Source of the DNA: Saprospiraceae bacterium
Lineage (GTDB): Bacteria > Bacteroidota > Bacteroidia > Chitinophagales > Saprospiraceae
DNA length: 64,000 nucleotides
Direction of reading: 5' to 3'
Assembly (NCBI GenBank): GCA_016715245.1
Contig: JADKAS010000003.1
Coordinates: 62,001-126,000, forward strand
Shown: piece after piece, positions 46,501 to 55,572 of the stretch
Layout of the letters: every line of letters starts with the position of its first letter
Numbering within the stretch: position 1 is the first letter of the stretch
Notes under the pieces: generated by a model
The model's input: only the letters and a program-made list of their open reading frames with translations
What the model was told of the DNA's origin: nothing
Database searches by the model: none
Position numbers and translations under genes: made by a program

Positions 46501-48042
46501 ATGAAGAATGAAAGTCATACCGAACACCAGGATAAATCATTTTTAGGACATCCCAAGGGGCTTTTCATTTTGTTTCTAACAGAAATGTGGGAACGGTTTT
46601 CGTTTTATGGTATGAAGGCTTTACTTATTCATTATCTGGTAAAATATCATCTTTTTTCGGATGAAAGCGGCAATTTAATCGTGGGAAGTTATGCAGCGAT
46701 GGTATACGCTTTGCCGGTGATTGGCGGTTATCTTGCAGATCGTTATCTGGGTTTTCGGAAGGCAGTGGTTTTTGGTGCCATCATGCTGGTTTTGGGTCAT
46801 CTCGGACTGGCATTTGAGGGTTCAAAAGCTTATGTAGATGCTGCCGGAAATGTGGTCAGGGATGGTTTTGCCCTTGATGTATTTTTCTTTTCACTTTCAC
46901 TGATTATTCTGGGTGTAGGGTTTTTAAAAGCCAATATTTCGTCGATTGTTGGTGCTTTGTACGAAGAAAATGACCAGAGGAGAGATTCCGGATTCACGAT
47001 TTTTTATATGGGTATCAACCTCGGTTCGTTTATGGCGACTTTGCTTTGCGGGTATCTTGGAGAAACCTATGGTTGGGGTTACGGATTCGGCGCAGCCGGC
47101 ATCGGTATGTTGTTTGGATTGGTTACCTTTATTTACGGGCAAAAATTTCTGCACGGGAAGGCAGAACCCAAAGATAAAGAATTATTATCTGCTCCTTTGT
47201 TTGGCCCGGTCAACAGAGAATGGTTGATATACATACTTGCTGTTTTATCTTTGGTAGGTATCAGTCAGATGGTACAGAACCACACTATTGTGGACTGGAT
47301 GCTAAGAATTGCAGGTTTGATTTCATTAATCATGATTATATATTTTGGGGTAACAACTGAAAAAGTGGTCAGGGAGAGATTATTTGCCCTGACCATTCTC
47401 ATTATATTTTCTGTGGTCTTCTGGGCTTTGTTTGAACAGGCATATACTTCATTGAATCTATATGCGGAAAGGGTGACAGACAGAAACTTTTTCGGATGGG
47501 AAATTCCGGGTTCCTGGTACCTGAGTCTGAACGCATTGTTTATTATCCTTTTTGCACCGGTAGTTGCTTCAGTATGGGTAAGGTTGGGGAAATACGACCC
47601 CAACGTAGTGGTTAAATTCGGAATTGCTATAGTACTAGTGGGCCTTGGGTTCGGAGCGTTGGTGTTTGGTATAGAAACCACGGCTGCGGGAACCAAAATA
47701 GCGATGATCTGGCTCGTGCTTGCGTATTTTTTCCATACCATTGGGGAATTATGCCTTTCACCGGTTGGACTTTCTTCTGTCACTAAACTGGCCCCGCAAA
47801 AAATTGTAGGATTTATGATGGGTGTTTGGTTTTTGGCAACTGCAGCTTCTGAGTTTATTGCGGCACTTCTTGCCAATCTGGCCAAAATGGACACAAATGG
47901 TGGAGAAGTGGAAGATATCGGACTTGCCGTCACAGCATATCAGAACTTATTTTCGACATTATTTTATGCTGGTCTGATTATCGGAGGATTTTTACTTTTG
48001 ATTTCGCCTCTGGTTAAAAAATTAATGCACGGAGTAAAATAA
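46501..48042 (+). CDS. peptide MFS transporter (POT/PTR family)
   Basis: A proton-coupled di-/tripeptide importer of the inner membrane. The 513 residues carry about 14 helices. The family signature is clear near the N-terminus: FLTEMWERFSFYGMKALLIH, with the ExxERF-type motif, then GGYLADRYLGFRKAV between helices 2 and 3, and GINLGSFMATLLCGYLGE (PTR2 motif). The central VVFWALFEQAYTSLNL also fits. It is followed after 6 bases by a glycosyltransferase gene, so they are probably co-transcribed. Confidence 0.93.
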   Translation: MKNESHTEHQDKSFLGHPKGLFILFLTEMWERFSFYGMKALLIHYLVKYHLFSDESGNLIVGSYAAMVYALPVIGGYLADRYLGFRKAVVFGAIMLVLGHLGLAFEGSKAYVDAAGNVVRDGFALDVFFFSLSLIILGVGFLKANISSIVGALYEENDQRRDSGFTIFYMGINLGSFMATLLCGYLGETYGWGYGFGAAGIGMLFGLVTFIYGQKFLHGKAEPKDKELLSAPLFGPVNREWLIYILAVLSLVGISQMVQNHTIVDWMLRIAGLISLIMIIYFGVTTEKVVRERLFALTILIIFSVVFWALFEQAYTSLNLYAERVTDRNFFGWEIPGSWYLSLNALFIILFAPVVASVWVRLGKYDPNVVVKFGIAIVLVGLGFGALVFGIETTAAGTKIAMIWLVLAYFFHTIGELCLSPVGLSSVTKLAPQKIVGFMMGVWFLATAASEFIAALLANLAKMDTNGGEVEDIGLAVTAYQNLFSTLFYAGLIIGGFLLLISPLVKKLMHGVK

Positions 48043-48048
48043 ATCGGG

Positions 48049-49152
48049 ATGGCTTTATTTGCTCTCCTGGTCTTAGCGGGAATACAGATTTTGTATTGGT
48101 GGTATTATTTTAGGAGGGTTTCTTCATTGGAAATTGTAAATAAAAAGGAATTAACCGGTTTTCCTAAAGTAAGTGTGGTGATTTGTTTCAAAGGTCTGCC
48201 TGAAGATTTTGAAAAAAATATTGTTTCTGTAGCAGAACAGGATTATCCCAACTTTGAAATAATATTGGTCAGCGACTTTTCTTCACCACAGGATTTGGGG
48301 GAAATGTCGGACTTAATAGGCGGAATTAAGTCAAAAACACCAGTTAGGTTGATAAATGCCAGCAAAGACATTCCAGGAAAAAAACAGGCTGTTTACGATG
48401 GTGTTTTGTCTGCAGAAGGCGAATACATTTTATTTACCGACATGGATTGTCGCCCTGCTTCATCGAATTGGATTAAAAAAATGATTTCAGTATTAACTGA
48501 AAAAGGAGAATCAGTTGTTCTTGGATACGGACCTATGGAAAGAGGGAACAATCTGATTTCCTGGTTTGCCGGATTTGAAACCATTATGACGGCACTTCAA
48601 TATTTCGGATATCATCTTGCGGGGGAAACGTATATGAGCGTCGGAAGAAACTGGATGGTTAAAAAATCTGCTTATGCAAATAATTATATGAAGATGAAGG
48701 GCGGTCATCTCGCTTCAGGAGATGATGATTTAATGATTCAGGCTATGGATGATAAAGAGAATATAACATTCTGCCTTCACCCGGAGTCATTTGTGTATTC
48801 AAAACCCAAATCGGATTTAAGTGATTTTTTGCAACAAAAAACGAGGCATATTTCTACTTCATTTTATTACCCGTTCATTACTTCTGTAAAGTTGTTTTTA
48901 TTTTCATTATCCATTACCGGGTATTATTTTTTGGCAGTCGTTTTTTTATTTTTCGGAAAAATATCACTGACCTTGATAATAATGATATCTATATTAAAGT
49001 GGATTATTCAGACCATTCTACATCATAAATCATTTTTTAAATTGGATGGAATGAGGCATTTTTTCTTTTATCCTTTGGCAGAAATATTACTAGCTATATA
49101 TTATCCTGTACTTGGATTATATAGTGTATTGATAAAAAAGAAATCATGGTGA
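48049..49152 (+). CDS. membrane-bound glycosyltransferase family 2
   Basis: A 367-residue inverting GT2 enzyme with an N-terminal membrane helix (1-18) and two or three C-terminal helices (about 280-345). The catalytic part shows KVSVVICFKGLPEDFEKNI, the nucleotide-binding DxD-like FTDMDCRPAS, SGDDDLMIQAM and the QxxRH-type motif QQKTRHIS near residue 264. It probably builds a surface glycolipid or exopolysaccharide on the inner-membrane face. It is in an operon with the peptide transporter (gap 6 bases), though no functional link is obvious. Confidence 0.86.
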   Translation: MALFALLVLAGIQILYWWYYFRRVSSLEIVNKKELTGFPKVSVVICFKGLPEDFEKNIVSVAEQDYPNFEIILVSDFSSPQDLGEMSDLIGGIKSKTPVRLINASKDIPGKKQAVYDGVLSAEGEYILFTDMDCRPASSNWIKKMISVLTEKGESVVLGYGPMERGNNLISWFAGFETIMTALQYFGYHLAGETYMSVGRNWMVKKSAYANNYMKMKGGHLASGDDDLMIQAMDDKENITFCLHPESFVYSKPKSDLSDFLQQKTRHISTSFYYPFITSVKLFLFSLSITGYYFLAVVFLFFGKISLTLIIMISILKWIIQTILHHKSFFKLDGMRHFFFYPLAEILLAIYYPVLGLYSVLIKKKSW

Positions 49153-49188
49153 TATCATTTTAGGGAATAACAATATTACCAAAAACTA

Positions 49189-50226
49189 TTATTTCTTTAA
49201 TGCCACTCTTAATATGTAGCTTTCATTTGTGATATACAAAAATTTTTCATCATCTGACAACGTACAATTACTTGCCGGATTTTCAAGCGACAATAAACCC
49301 AGTTTTTTGCCTTCCTTGTTGAAAAAATAAACACCTCCCGGTCCTGTGACATACATATAACCCCGGCTATCCACCTTTAATCCATCCGGCAGCCCCTTCA
49401 TTTTTTTATCAAATCCAGCAAAACTGTGAAGTATTCTTCCGTTTTTTAAGGAATCTTTTTCAATATCCCAGATGCACAGGTTGGGTTTATCACGATCGGA
49501 ATTGGCTACAATAAGTTGTTTTTCACCCGGCATCAAAATAATACCATTCGGCCTCGTAAGAGAGTCGGTCAGCAAAATTACTTTTCCATCTTTTTTTATT
49601 TTATACACACCATTCCATGGCAATTCTCGTTTTGGTTCATCATCAGAAGTTGACGGCAAACCGTACGGAGGGTCAGTAAAATATATCTCACCTGACGAAC
49701 TGCAAACGAGATCATTCGGGCTGTTGAATTTTTTTCCTTCAAATGTTGAAGCCAGGGTGGTAAACCTGGCAGCCGGATTATCGAGTCCTACATCCATCCT
49801 GACTACCCGTCTGTCTCCATGCTGGCAAATCAAAAGTTTGCCCTCCCTGTCAAAAGTTAAACCATTACTGCCGGATTCACCGTTTTCTGCCGGAATTTCT
49901 TTGGTATATCCACTTGGCTCAAGGTATATTTGTTTTCCTTTCAAAGCCGTCCATTCGTAGATTTTGTTGTTCGGTATATCACTGAATATCAGTTTTTGCT
50001 GGTCTTCAAGCCAAAGAGGACCTTCACTCCAGTCGAATCCTGCAGCGAGAACTTCTGCTTTGTTTTCCACAGAAATTACTACATCCAATTCGGGATCATA
50101 TTTTACAATATTTCCGGTCAAACTTCCCGGTTTTAAAGGCTGAGAAACAGGATTTTCAGTTTTTTTACCGCGATCTCCGCAGGACAAACAAGTGATAATA
50201 AAAACAAAACATACAATTCTGATCAT
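49189..50226 (-). CDS. SMP-30/gluconolactonase-family lipoprotein
   Basis: A six-bladed beta-propeller lactonase-like protein (345 residues) with a lipoprotein-type signal (MIRIVCFVFIITCLSCGDRG). Family motifs are WSEGPLWLEDQQKLIFSDIP (first metal-binding Glu), GSNGLTFDREGKLL (Asn), NSPNDLVCSSSGEIYFTDPP (Asn, Asp) and PDGLKVDSRGYMYV (Asp). All metal ligands of the calcium/zinc site appear present, so an extracytoplasmic lactonase is likely; the sugar lactone is unknown. Divergent from ileS. Confidence 0.89.
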   Translation of the reverse strand: MIRIVCFVFIITCLSCGDRGKKTENPVSQPLKPGSLTGNIVKYDPELDVVISVENKAEVLAAGFDWSEGPLWLEDQQKLIFSDIPNNKIYEWTALKGKQIYLEPSGYTKEIPAENGESGSNGLTFDREGKLLICQHGDRRVVRMDVGLDNPAARFTTLASTFEGKKFNSPNDLVCSSSGEIYFTDPPYGLPSTSDDEPKRELPWNGVYKIKKDGKVILLTDSLTRPNGIILMPGEKQLIVANSDRDKPNLCIWDIEKDSLKNGRILHSFAGFDKKMKGLPDGLKVDSRGYMYVTGPGGVYFFNKEGKKLGLLSLENPASNCTLSDDEKFLYITNESYILRVALKK

Positions 50227-50357
50227 ACCCGTGGATTTGGCAGTAAATATAATTTTTAAAAACAGAATGGCAAAATTTAATAAATGGACTGGAAGTTTTC
50301 TGATTTTTGGTATGAACTCACTGTCTGCCCTTATATCTGTAATCTTATAAAAAATTG

Positions 50358-50365
50358 TATTTTTG
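50358..50365 (+). promoter_or_regulatory. -7 promoter element for ileS
   Basis: TATTTTTG matches TAnnTTTG and lies 52 bases before the ileS ATG at 50417. No T-box or other leader structure is seen. Confidence 0.45.
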
Positions 50366-50416
50366 CACCTTGTTTTTCATTTTTCGTCAAAATGACGGTT
50401 TTAAGCAAATAAAAGC

Positions 50417-53400
50417 ATGGCAAAGTACAACGACAGCATGAAACAGCTCAATCTCCCTGAGATTGATACCATAATCAGAAAATTTTGGAATGAAAACGCA
50501 ATTTTTTCCAAAAGTATAGAAGAAAGACCCTTAGACAACAGTTTTGTATTTTATGAAGGTCCTCCTTCAGCCAATGGGAAACCGGGCATTCACCATGTCA
50601 TGGGAAGAACTGTCAAGGACCTTTTCTGTAGATTTCAGACAATGAAAGGCAAACGGGTCAACCGAAAAGGTGGCTGGGATACACACGGTCTTCCCATCGA
50701 ACTCAGTGTCGAACAATCACTCGGTATCACCAAAGAAGATATCGGCACCAAAATATCGGTCGATGACTACAATGCTGAATGCCGAAGAACGGTCATGCAA
50801 TACAAAGACCTTTGGGACGATATCACCCGGAAAATGGGTTACTGGGTCGATCTTGATCATCCGTATATCACTTTTGACAATGAATATATAGAGTCTGTTT
50901 GGTGGCTCCTCGGCCAATTGTACCAAAAAGGACTGCTTTACAAAGGATATACCATTCAGCCTTATTCTCCGGCAGCAGGAACAGGGCTTAGTTCCCACGA
51001 ATTAAATCAACCCGGAACTTATCGCGATGTAACCGACACTACCGTTGTTGCTCAGTTTAAAACGCTTCAAGATACACTTCCGGAAGCACTCAAAGGATTC
51101 GGTGATATTCACATACTGGCATGGACGACAACTCCATGGACTCTTCCTTCCAACACAGCTTTGACTGTCGGGCCTAAAATCGAATACGCCCTGATCAAAA
51201 CCTTTAATCAATACACCTTTGATCCTGTCAATGTCATCATTGCAAAAGCCTTGGTAGAAAAACAATTCGGGCAGAAATTTTTTGAAACAAGTGATGAAGA
51301 AGCTTTTAATCAATATCAAAGCAGCGATAAAAAAATACCTTATTCGGTTTTAAAAACAGTTACAGGAGAAGAACTTTTTGGCATCCGATATGAACAATTG
51401 CTTCCTTATGCCCTTCCTTATGAAAATCCGGAAAACGCATTCCGGGTAATTGGTGGTAATTTTGTCACCACGGAAGAAGGAACCGGTGTCGTGCATACAG
51501 CCCCGACCTTTGGGGCAGATGACATGAAAGCCGCTAAAGAAGCCATTCCTCAGGTACCACCGATGCTTGTATTGGATGAAAATGGTAACCCGGTTCCTTT
51601 GGTCAATCTTCAGGGAAAATTCCGCAAAGAACTGGGAGATATTGGGGGTAAATACGTAAAAAACGAATATTATGCCGAAGGAACAGCTCCCGAACGCTCT
51701 GTCGATGTCGAGATTGCCATTCGCCTTAAAGAAGAAAATAAAGCCTTCAAGGTAGAAAAATACGTGCACAACTATCCGCATTGCTGGCGGACGGACAAAC
51801 CGGTATTGTACTATCCTCTGGATTCCTGGTTTATTATGTCCACAGCAATGAAGGACAAGATGATTGAACTCAACAAAACCATCAACTGGAAGCCGGCGCA
51901 TACAGGTGAAAAGCGATTTGGCAACTGGCTCGAAAACCTGAATGACTGGAATTTGTCCCGTTCCCGGTACTGGGGCATCCCGCTTCCGATCTGGAGGACA
52001 GAAGATGCAACGGAAGAAATTTGTATTAATTCTATCGAAAATCTCGAGACAGAAATCCAAAAGGCAAATGAAAAATTGGGTTTAAACCAATCCGTGCCGA
52101 AAGATCTGCATCGTCCTTATATTGATGATGTTGTTCTGGTTTCTCCTTCCGGAAAAAGTATGAATCGCGAACTCGACCTCATCGATGTCTGGTTTGATTC
52201 CGGAGCTATGCCTTATGCGCAGTGGCATTATCCGATGGAAAACAAAAACCTCATCGATCAGGGAATTACGTTTCCGGCAGATTTTATCGCGGAAGGTGTC
52301 GACCAGACGAGAGGATGGTTTTTTACCCTGCACGCCATTGCTTCCATGGTTTTTGAGAATGTGGCTTATAAAAATGTGGTATCCAACGGATTGGTCCTCG
52401 ATAAAAACGGTGTCAAAATGTCCAAGCGTCTGGGTAATGTCATCGACCCTTTTGAAACCATCGAAAAATATGGCGCCGATGCGACAAGGTGGTATATGAT
52501 TTCGAATGCTCAGCCTTGGGACAATCTCAAGTTTGACCTAGAAGGCATCGATGAAGTGAGAAGGAAATTTTTTGGTACCCTTTTTAATACCTACTCCTTT
52601 TTTACCCTTTATGCCAATATCGACGGATTTGTCGGTAAAGAAGTTTCCATTCCTATGGAAAACCGTCCGGAAATTGACCGTTGGATTATATCATTACTGC
52701 ATTCACTGATCAAAGATGTCGAAGCAGATTTTGCGGATTACGAACCAACCAATGCGACGAGAAAAGTGATGACTTTTGTCGACGAACATTTGTCCAACTG
52801 GTACGTGCGTCTTTGCCGCAGGAGATTCTGGAAAGGCGATTACAGCGATGACAAAATAGCGGCTTATCAGACCTTGTATGAATGTCTGGTGACCATTTCC
52901 AAACTCATGGCACCTGTAGCTCCGATGTTTGCCGATTGGTTGTACAAGAACCTCAACGATGCGACCGGACTTGAAAAGCACGAATCCGTACATTTGGCGT
53001 ATTTTCCGGAATCTGATGTTACCAAAATCGATACAAAACTGGAACAAAGAATGGACTACGCACAAAGGATATCGTCTTTGGTTTTGTCCATCAGGAAAAA
53101 AGAAAACATCAGGGTGAGACAACCGCTGACAAGGGTGATGTTGCCGATTCTGGACAATGCCTTTGTGGATCAGGTGGATATGGTGAAGTCATTGATTTTG
53201 TCAGAAGTCAATGTCAAGGATATTGAATACCTCACCGAAACGGAAGGATTTATCAATAAAAAAGCAAAGGCCAATTTCAAAACCCTGGGAAAAATCCTGG
53301 GAAAACACATGAAAACCGGTGCACAGATGATTACGGAATTTTCCCAAAACGACATCTCCCTTCTTGAAAAAGATGGTCAGTATACCCTTACTATCGAAGG

Positions 53401-53776
53401 AGAAAATTTTGTACTGACACCTGAAGATATAGAAATTTCCTTTGATGAAGTACCGGGATGGCAGGTAGCTGTTGACCGAGACATAACCGTTGCCCTCGAC
53501 ATCAGCCTCAATGAAAGTCTCATTGCGGAGGGATATGCCAGAGAATTTGTCAACCGCATCCAGAACATACGAAAATCAAGCGATTTTAACGTTACAGACC
53601 GAATAATAGTCGAGATTCAGAAACATCAGGTCAGCGAAGAAGCCGTTTCAAAATTTGATGAATATATCAAAAATGAGGTTTTGGCTGATAAGATAGTATT
53701 GTCAGAAATCGTCGACGGAGAAACGGTAGAAATCATAGACGGACTCAGCTTGAACATCAAGGTGGAGAAAGTGTGA
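50417..53776 (+). CDS. ileS: isoleucyl-tRNA synthetase
   Basis: Charges tRNA-Ile with isoleucine. The 1119 residues fit the long (eukaryote-like) type found in Bacteroidota. The HIGH-like motif is PPSANGKPGIHHVMGR (about residues 49-64) and the KMSKS-like motif is GVKMSKRLGN (about 672). The editing domain (CP1) contains LAWTTTPWTLPSNTAL and EEGTGVVHTAPTFGADD, with an aspartate that discriminates valine. The Trp/Gly-rich NWYVRLCRRRFWKGD and the anticodon-binding region follow. The frame is intact. Its own promoter element lies 52 bases upstream. Confidence 0.96.
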   Translation: MAKYNDSMKQLNLPEIDTIIRKFWNENAIFSKSIEERPLDNSFVFYEGPPSANGKPGIHHVMGRTVKDLFCRFQTMKGKRVNRKGGWDTHGLPIELSVEQSLGITKEDIGTKISVDDYNAECRRTVMQYKDLWDDITRKMGYWVDLDHPYITFDNEYIESVWWLLGQLYQKGLLYKGYTIQPYSPAAGTGLSSHELNQPGTYRDVTDTTVVAQFKTLQDTLPEALKGFGDIHILAWTTTPWTLPSNTALTVGPKIEYALIKTFNQYTFDPVNVIIAKALVEKQFGQKFFETSDEEAFNQYQSSDKKIPYSVLKTVTGEELFGIRYEQLLPYALPYENPENAFRVIGGNFVTTEEGTGVVHTAPTFGADDMKAAKEAIPQVPPMLVLDENGNPVPLVNLQGKFRKELGDIGGKYVKNEYYAEGTAPERSVDVEIAIRLKEENKAFKVEKYVHNYPHCWRTDKPVLYYPLDSWFIMSTAMKDKMIELNKTINWKPAHTGEKRFGNWLENLNDWNLSRSRYWGIPLPIWRTEDATEEICINSIENLETEIQKANEKLGLNQSVPKDLHRPYIDDVVLVSPSGKSMNRELDLIDVWFDSGAMPYAQWHYPMENKNLIDQGITFPADFIAEGVDQTRGWFFTLHAIASMVFENVAYKNVVSNGLVLDKNGVKMSKRLGNVIDPFETIEKYGADATRWYMISNAQPWDNLKFDLEGIDEVRRKFFGTLFNTYSFFTLYANIDGFVGKEVSIPMENRPEIDRWIISLLHSLIKDVEADFADYEPTNATRKVMTFVDEHLSNWYVRLCRRRFWKGDYSDDKIAAYQTLYECLVTISKLMAPVAPMFADWLYKNLNDATGLEKHESVHLAYFPESDVTKIDTKLEQRMDYAQRISSLVLSIRKKENIRVRQPLTRVMLPILDNAFVDQVDMVKSLILSEVNVKDIEYLTETEGFINKKAKANFKTLGKILGKHMKTGAQMITEFSQNDISLLEKDGQYTLTIEGENFVLTPEDIEISFDEVPGWQVAVDRDITVALDISLNESLIAEGYAREFVNRIQNIRKSSDFNVTDRIIVEIQKHQVSEEAVSKFDEYIKNEVLADKIVLSEIVDGETVEIIDGLSLNIKVEKV

Positions 53777-53850
53777 AGTATTGTATTTTGTTGAGTTGTT
53801 AAATTGTTGAGATGTTGAAGTGTTCAATTGCAAATCAATGTCTTCCCGAC

Positions 53851-54268
53851 CTATAATTCGACAGTTTTAGATTTTTCATTTTCAAACTTAAAAATAAGTA
53901 GAAACGGAGAAAAAGTTTGGTAGTACTCTTCACATACTTCAGACAAGTTATAACTCATATCTTTATAAATATTGTTTTTATCAGAAATTCTGGTTGGACT
54001 TCCAAAAATATCAGTGATATCTTCAGGACTTAAATCCATAAAACAATCTTTATTTTCTAATATGGAAGATATCATTCTTTTGTTGTAATAATAGCATGTG
54101 TTATATATTTTATGTTGCTGCCATTGTTTAGATATCTTCCTGAATAAGCCTGTCACATAATTTATTTTCACTCTTATATGATGAATGAATTGCACTAAAT
54201 TCTTTTGATTTTAAGGTACAACCATTAAAAATTAAAAAGACAAAGAGATATAGGACAAATTTGTTCAT
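53851..54268 (-). pseudogene. small lipoprotein gene, broken by a frameshift
   Basis: The start at ATG 54268 gives a lipoprotein signal (MNKFVLYLFVFLIFNGC) and then TLKSKEFSAIHSSYKSENKL, CDRLIQEDI, after which it meets TAA near 54130. A second frame continues without break to 53851 and reads KQWQQHKIYNTCYYYNKRMI, a DLSPEDITDIFGSPTRISD segment and KFENEKSKTVEL at the end. The span of 418 bases is one more than a multiple of three, so loss of one base at the junction would give a single 138-residue protein. The start overlaps the natural end of the ParD frame by 4 bases (ATGA). The function is unknown. Confidence 0.6.
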
Positions 54269-54333
54269 TTAGAGTGACTATTGGCTTTTATTCTTCGTTT
54301 CAATTCTTTTAGATGCATTTGTGGATTGAAGTC

Positions 54334-54525
54334 TTATGCTAAACCACTGTCAATTACATCCCGGATAACCTTTCGTAAAACATAAAATTTTTGTTCTTCA
54401 TTTTCAGGTAATTTCAAACCGGCTCTTATCACTTCACTGGCATTTGTGTGCCTTCCTTCTCCAATTCTGGTTTGTACAAATTCTTCAAAATGATAACCTA
54501 AAGATACAGATGTATGTTTGCACAT
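54334..54525 (-). CDS. ParD-family antitoxin, truncated by a nonsense codon
   Basis: A 63-residue ribbon-helix-helix antitoxin: TSVSLGYHFEEFVQTRIGEG, then HTNASEVIRAGLKLPENEEQ, the ParD pattern. The TAA at 54336-54334 follows SGLA; the same frame continues as DFNPQMHLKELKRRIKANSH, the normal ParD tail that wraps the ParE toxin, to TGA at 54267-54265 (86 residues in all). One base change (GAA to TAA) explains the stop. No ParE gene follows; the next gene is the broken lipoprotein. The DNA-binding part should still fold, but toxin neutralisation is probably lost. Confidence 0.8.
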   Translation of the reverse strand: MCKHTSVSLGYHFEEFVQTRIGEGRHTNASEVIRAGLKLPENEEQKFYVLRKVIRDVIDSGLA

Positions 54526-54675
54526 TACCTTTTTTATATAAAGTTACCATTATTTGGTAATAATTGCAAAATTTATTTTTCATAAACAGGTTGGAAATTT
54601 CAATTATCGGTTTTGCCACCAACTTTGTTTGAAGTGTCGGTATTTTGTCTTTTTTTTTGGGCGGCTTTTCTTGGG

Positions 54676-54713
54676 CAAGTATTGTAAATGTTTTATATTA
54701 AAACAAATACTTG
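54676..54713. promoter_or_regulatory. nested inverted repeats, probable operator of the Panacea toxin-antitoxin operon
   Basis: An inner perfect palindrome TGTTTTA-TAT-TAAAACA (54689-54705) sits inside outer arms CAAGTATT (54676-54683) and AATACTTG (54706-54713). A further arm, GTATTGT (54679-54685), pairs with ACAATAC (54726-54732) inside the promoter spacer. The outer right arm contains the -33 TTG. This is the layout expected of an autorepressor site for the HTH antitoxin encoded 60 bases downstream. Confidence 0.6.
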
Positions 54714-54741
54714 TTATATATTGAAACAATACGTAACTTTG
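54711..54741 (+). promoter_or_regulatory. promoter of the Panacea toxin-antitoxin operon
   Basis: TTG (54711-54713), a 20-base spacer, then TAACTTTG (54734-54741): both elements of the Bacteroidota primary promoter at the ideal spacing. The ATG is at 54772. This is the best promoter match in the window. Confidence 0.65.
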
Positions 54742-54771
54742 TGACGTTAAAAAAGCAAAACGTACACTGAT

Positions 54772-55569
54772 ATGAGCATAAAATTGACGCAAAAGCAAAT
54801 AGGTCAGAGGATTACCGAAGTTCGCAAAATGAAGGGCTTATCTCAGGAAGATTTGGCTAAAAGTATCAAAATTTCCCGACCATCTTTGGCTCAGATTGAG
54901 TTAGGAAACAGAAGAGTTGATATTTTTGAATTACAAAAACTGTCAATGATACTGGAATTTTCATTGGACGATTTTATGTCTGAAGATTTTCCGGCAAGCC
55001 AGGATGTTGGTTTAAAAGAAGAAAAAAAGGTAAAAAAAGAAGAAGAACGTATTTCAGTGCCTGTATTGCAGGTCAATAAGTTTAAAAACGTCTTATTGTA
55101 TATTCTTGAACGCTGTGCAGGTAAGCCTAATGTTGGTGAAACAGTTCTTTATAAGTTGCTTTATTTTTCGGACTTCAATTATTATGAATTGTATGAGGAA
55201 CATTTGACGGGTGCTACATATCGCAAGTTGCCCTATGGTCCTGTACCCCAAAAACTGGATATTATCATTGGCCAAATGGTAAAAAAAGGACAGTTGCAAA
55301 AAGTAAACACCGAACATCACGGCTATCGTCAAACCCGCTATTTGCCATTAGAAAAGGCGGATTTAACAGAATTACGTGCTAGTGAAAAAGAAATTATTGA
55401 CAGGGTTATTGAACAAATGAGTGATTGGTCTGCAAGTATGATTAGTGATTATTCTCATAAAGATTTGCCTTGGGAAGTTACTGACGAAGGGAAAGACATT
55501 AGTTACGAGTTGGCTTTTTACAGAGAATTGCCTTATTCGGTCCGGGTTTATATCGACGAAAATGAATAA
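54772..55569 (+). CDS. antitoxin: HTH (XRE) plus Panacea (DUF4065) domain
   Basis: A 265-residue two-domain protein. Residues 8-65 are an XRE helix-turn-helix (IGQRITEVRKMKGLSQEDLA, then ISRPSLAQIELGNRRVDIFE). A Lys/Glu linker (about 78-92) follows. Residues about 105-235 form a Panacea/DUF4065 domain (VGETVLYKLLYFSDFNYYEL, then GATYRKLPYGPVPQKLD), known as the broad antitoxin domain of PanAT systems. It lies 3 bases before a RelE-like toxin gene, the expected antitoxin-first order. The HTH and the palindromes upstream point to autoregulation. The pairing with this toxin type is direct from gene order; neutralisation is inference. Confidence 0.88.
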   Translation: MSIKLTQKQIGQRITEVRKMKGLSQEDLAKSIKISRPSLAQIELGNRRVDIFELQKLSMILEFSLDDFMSEDFPASQDVGLKEEKKVKKEEERISVPVLQVNKFKNVLLYILERCAGKPNVGETVLYKLLYFSDFNYYELYEEHLTGATYRKLPYGPVPQKLDIIIGQMVKKGQLQKVNTEHHGYRQTRYLPLEKADLTELRASEKEIIDRVIEQMSDWSASMISDYSHKDLPWEVTDEGKDISYELAFYRELPYSVRVYIDENE

Positions 55570-55572
55570 ACT

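Noticed and set aside
51350..52060. A 236-codon open frame antisense to ileS
   Set aside because: It mirrors the codons of ileS, has no recognisable domain and no start context. It is typical of shadows of well-conserved genes; the same holds for the long antisense frame at 47265-47933.
53785..53830. Degenerate TTGTTGA-like repeats after ileS
   Set aside because: The units are imperfect and too few to call an array; there is no dyad symmetry and no link to a nearby gene.
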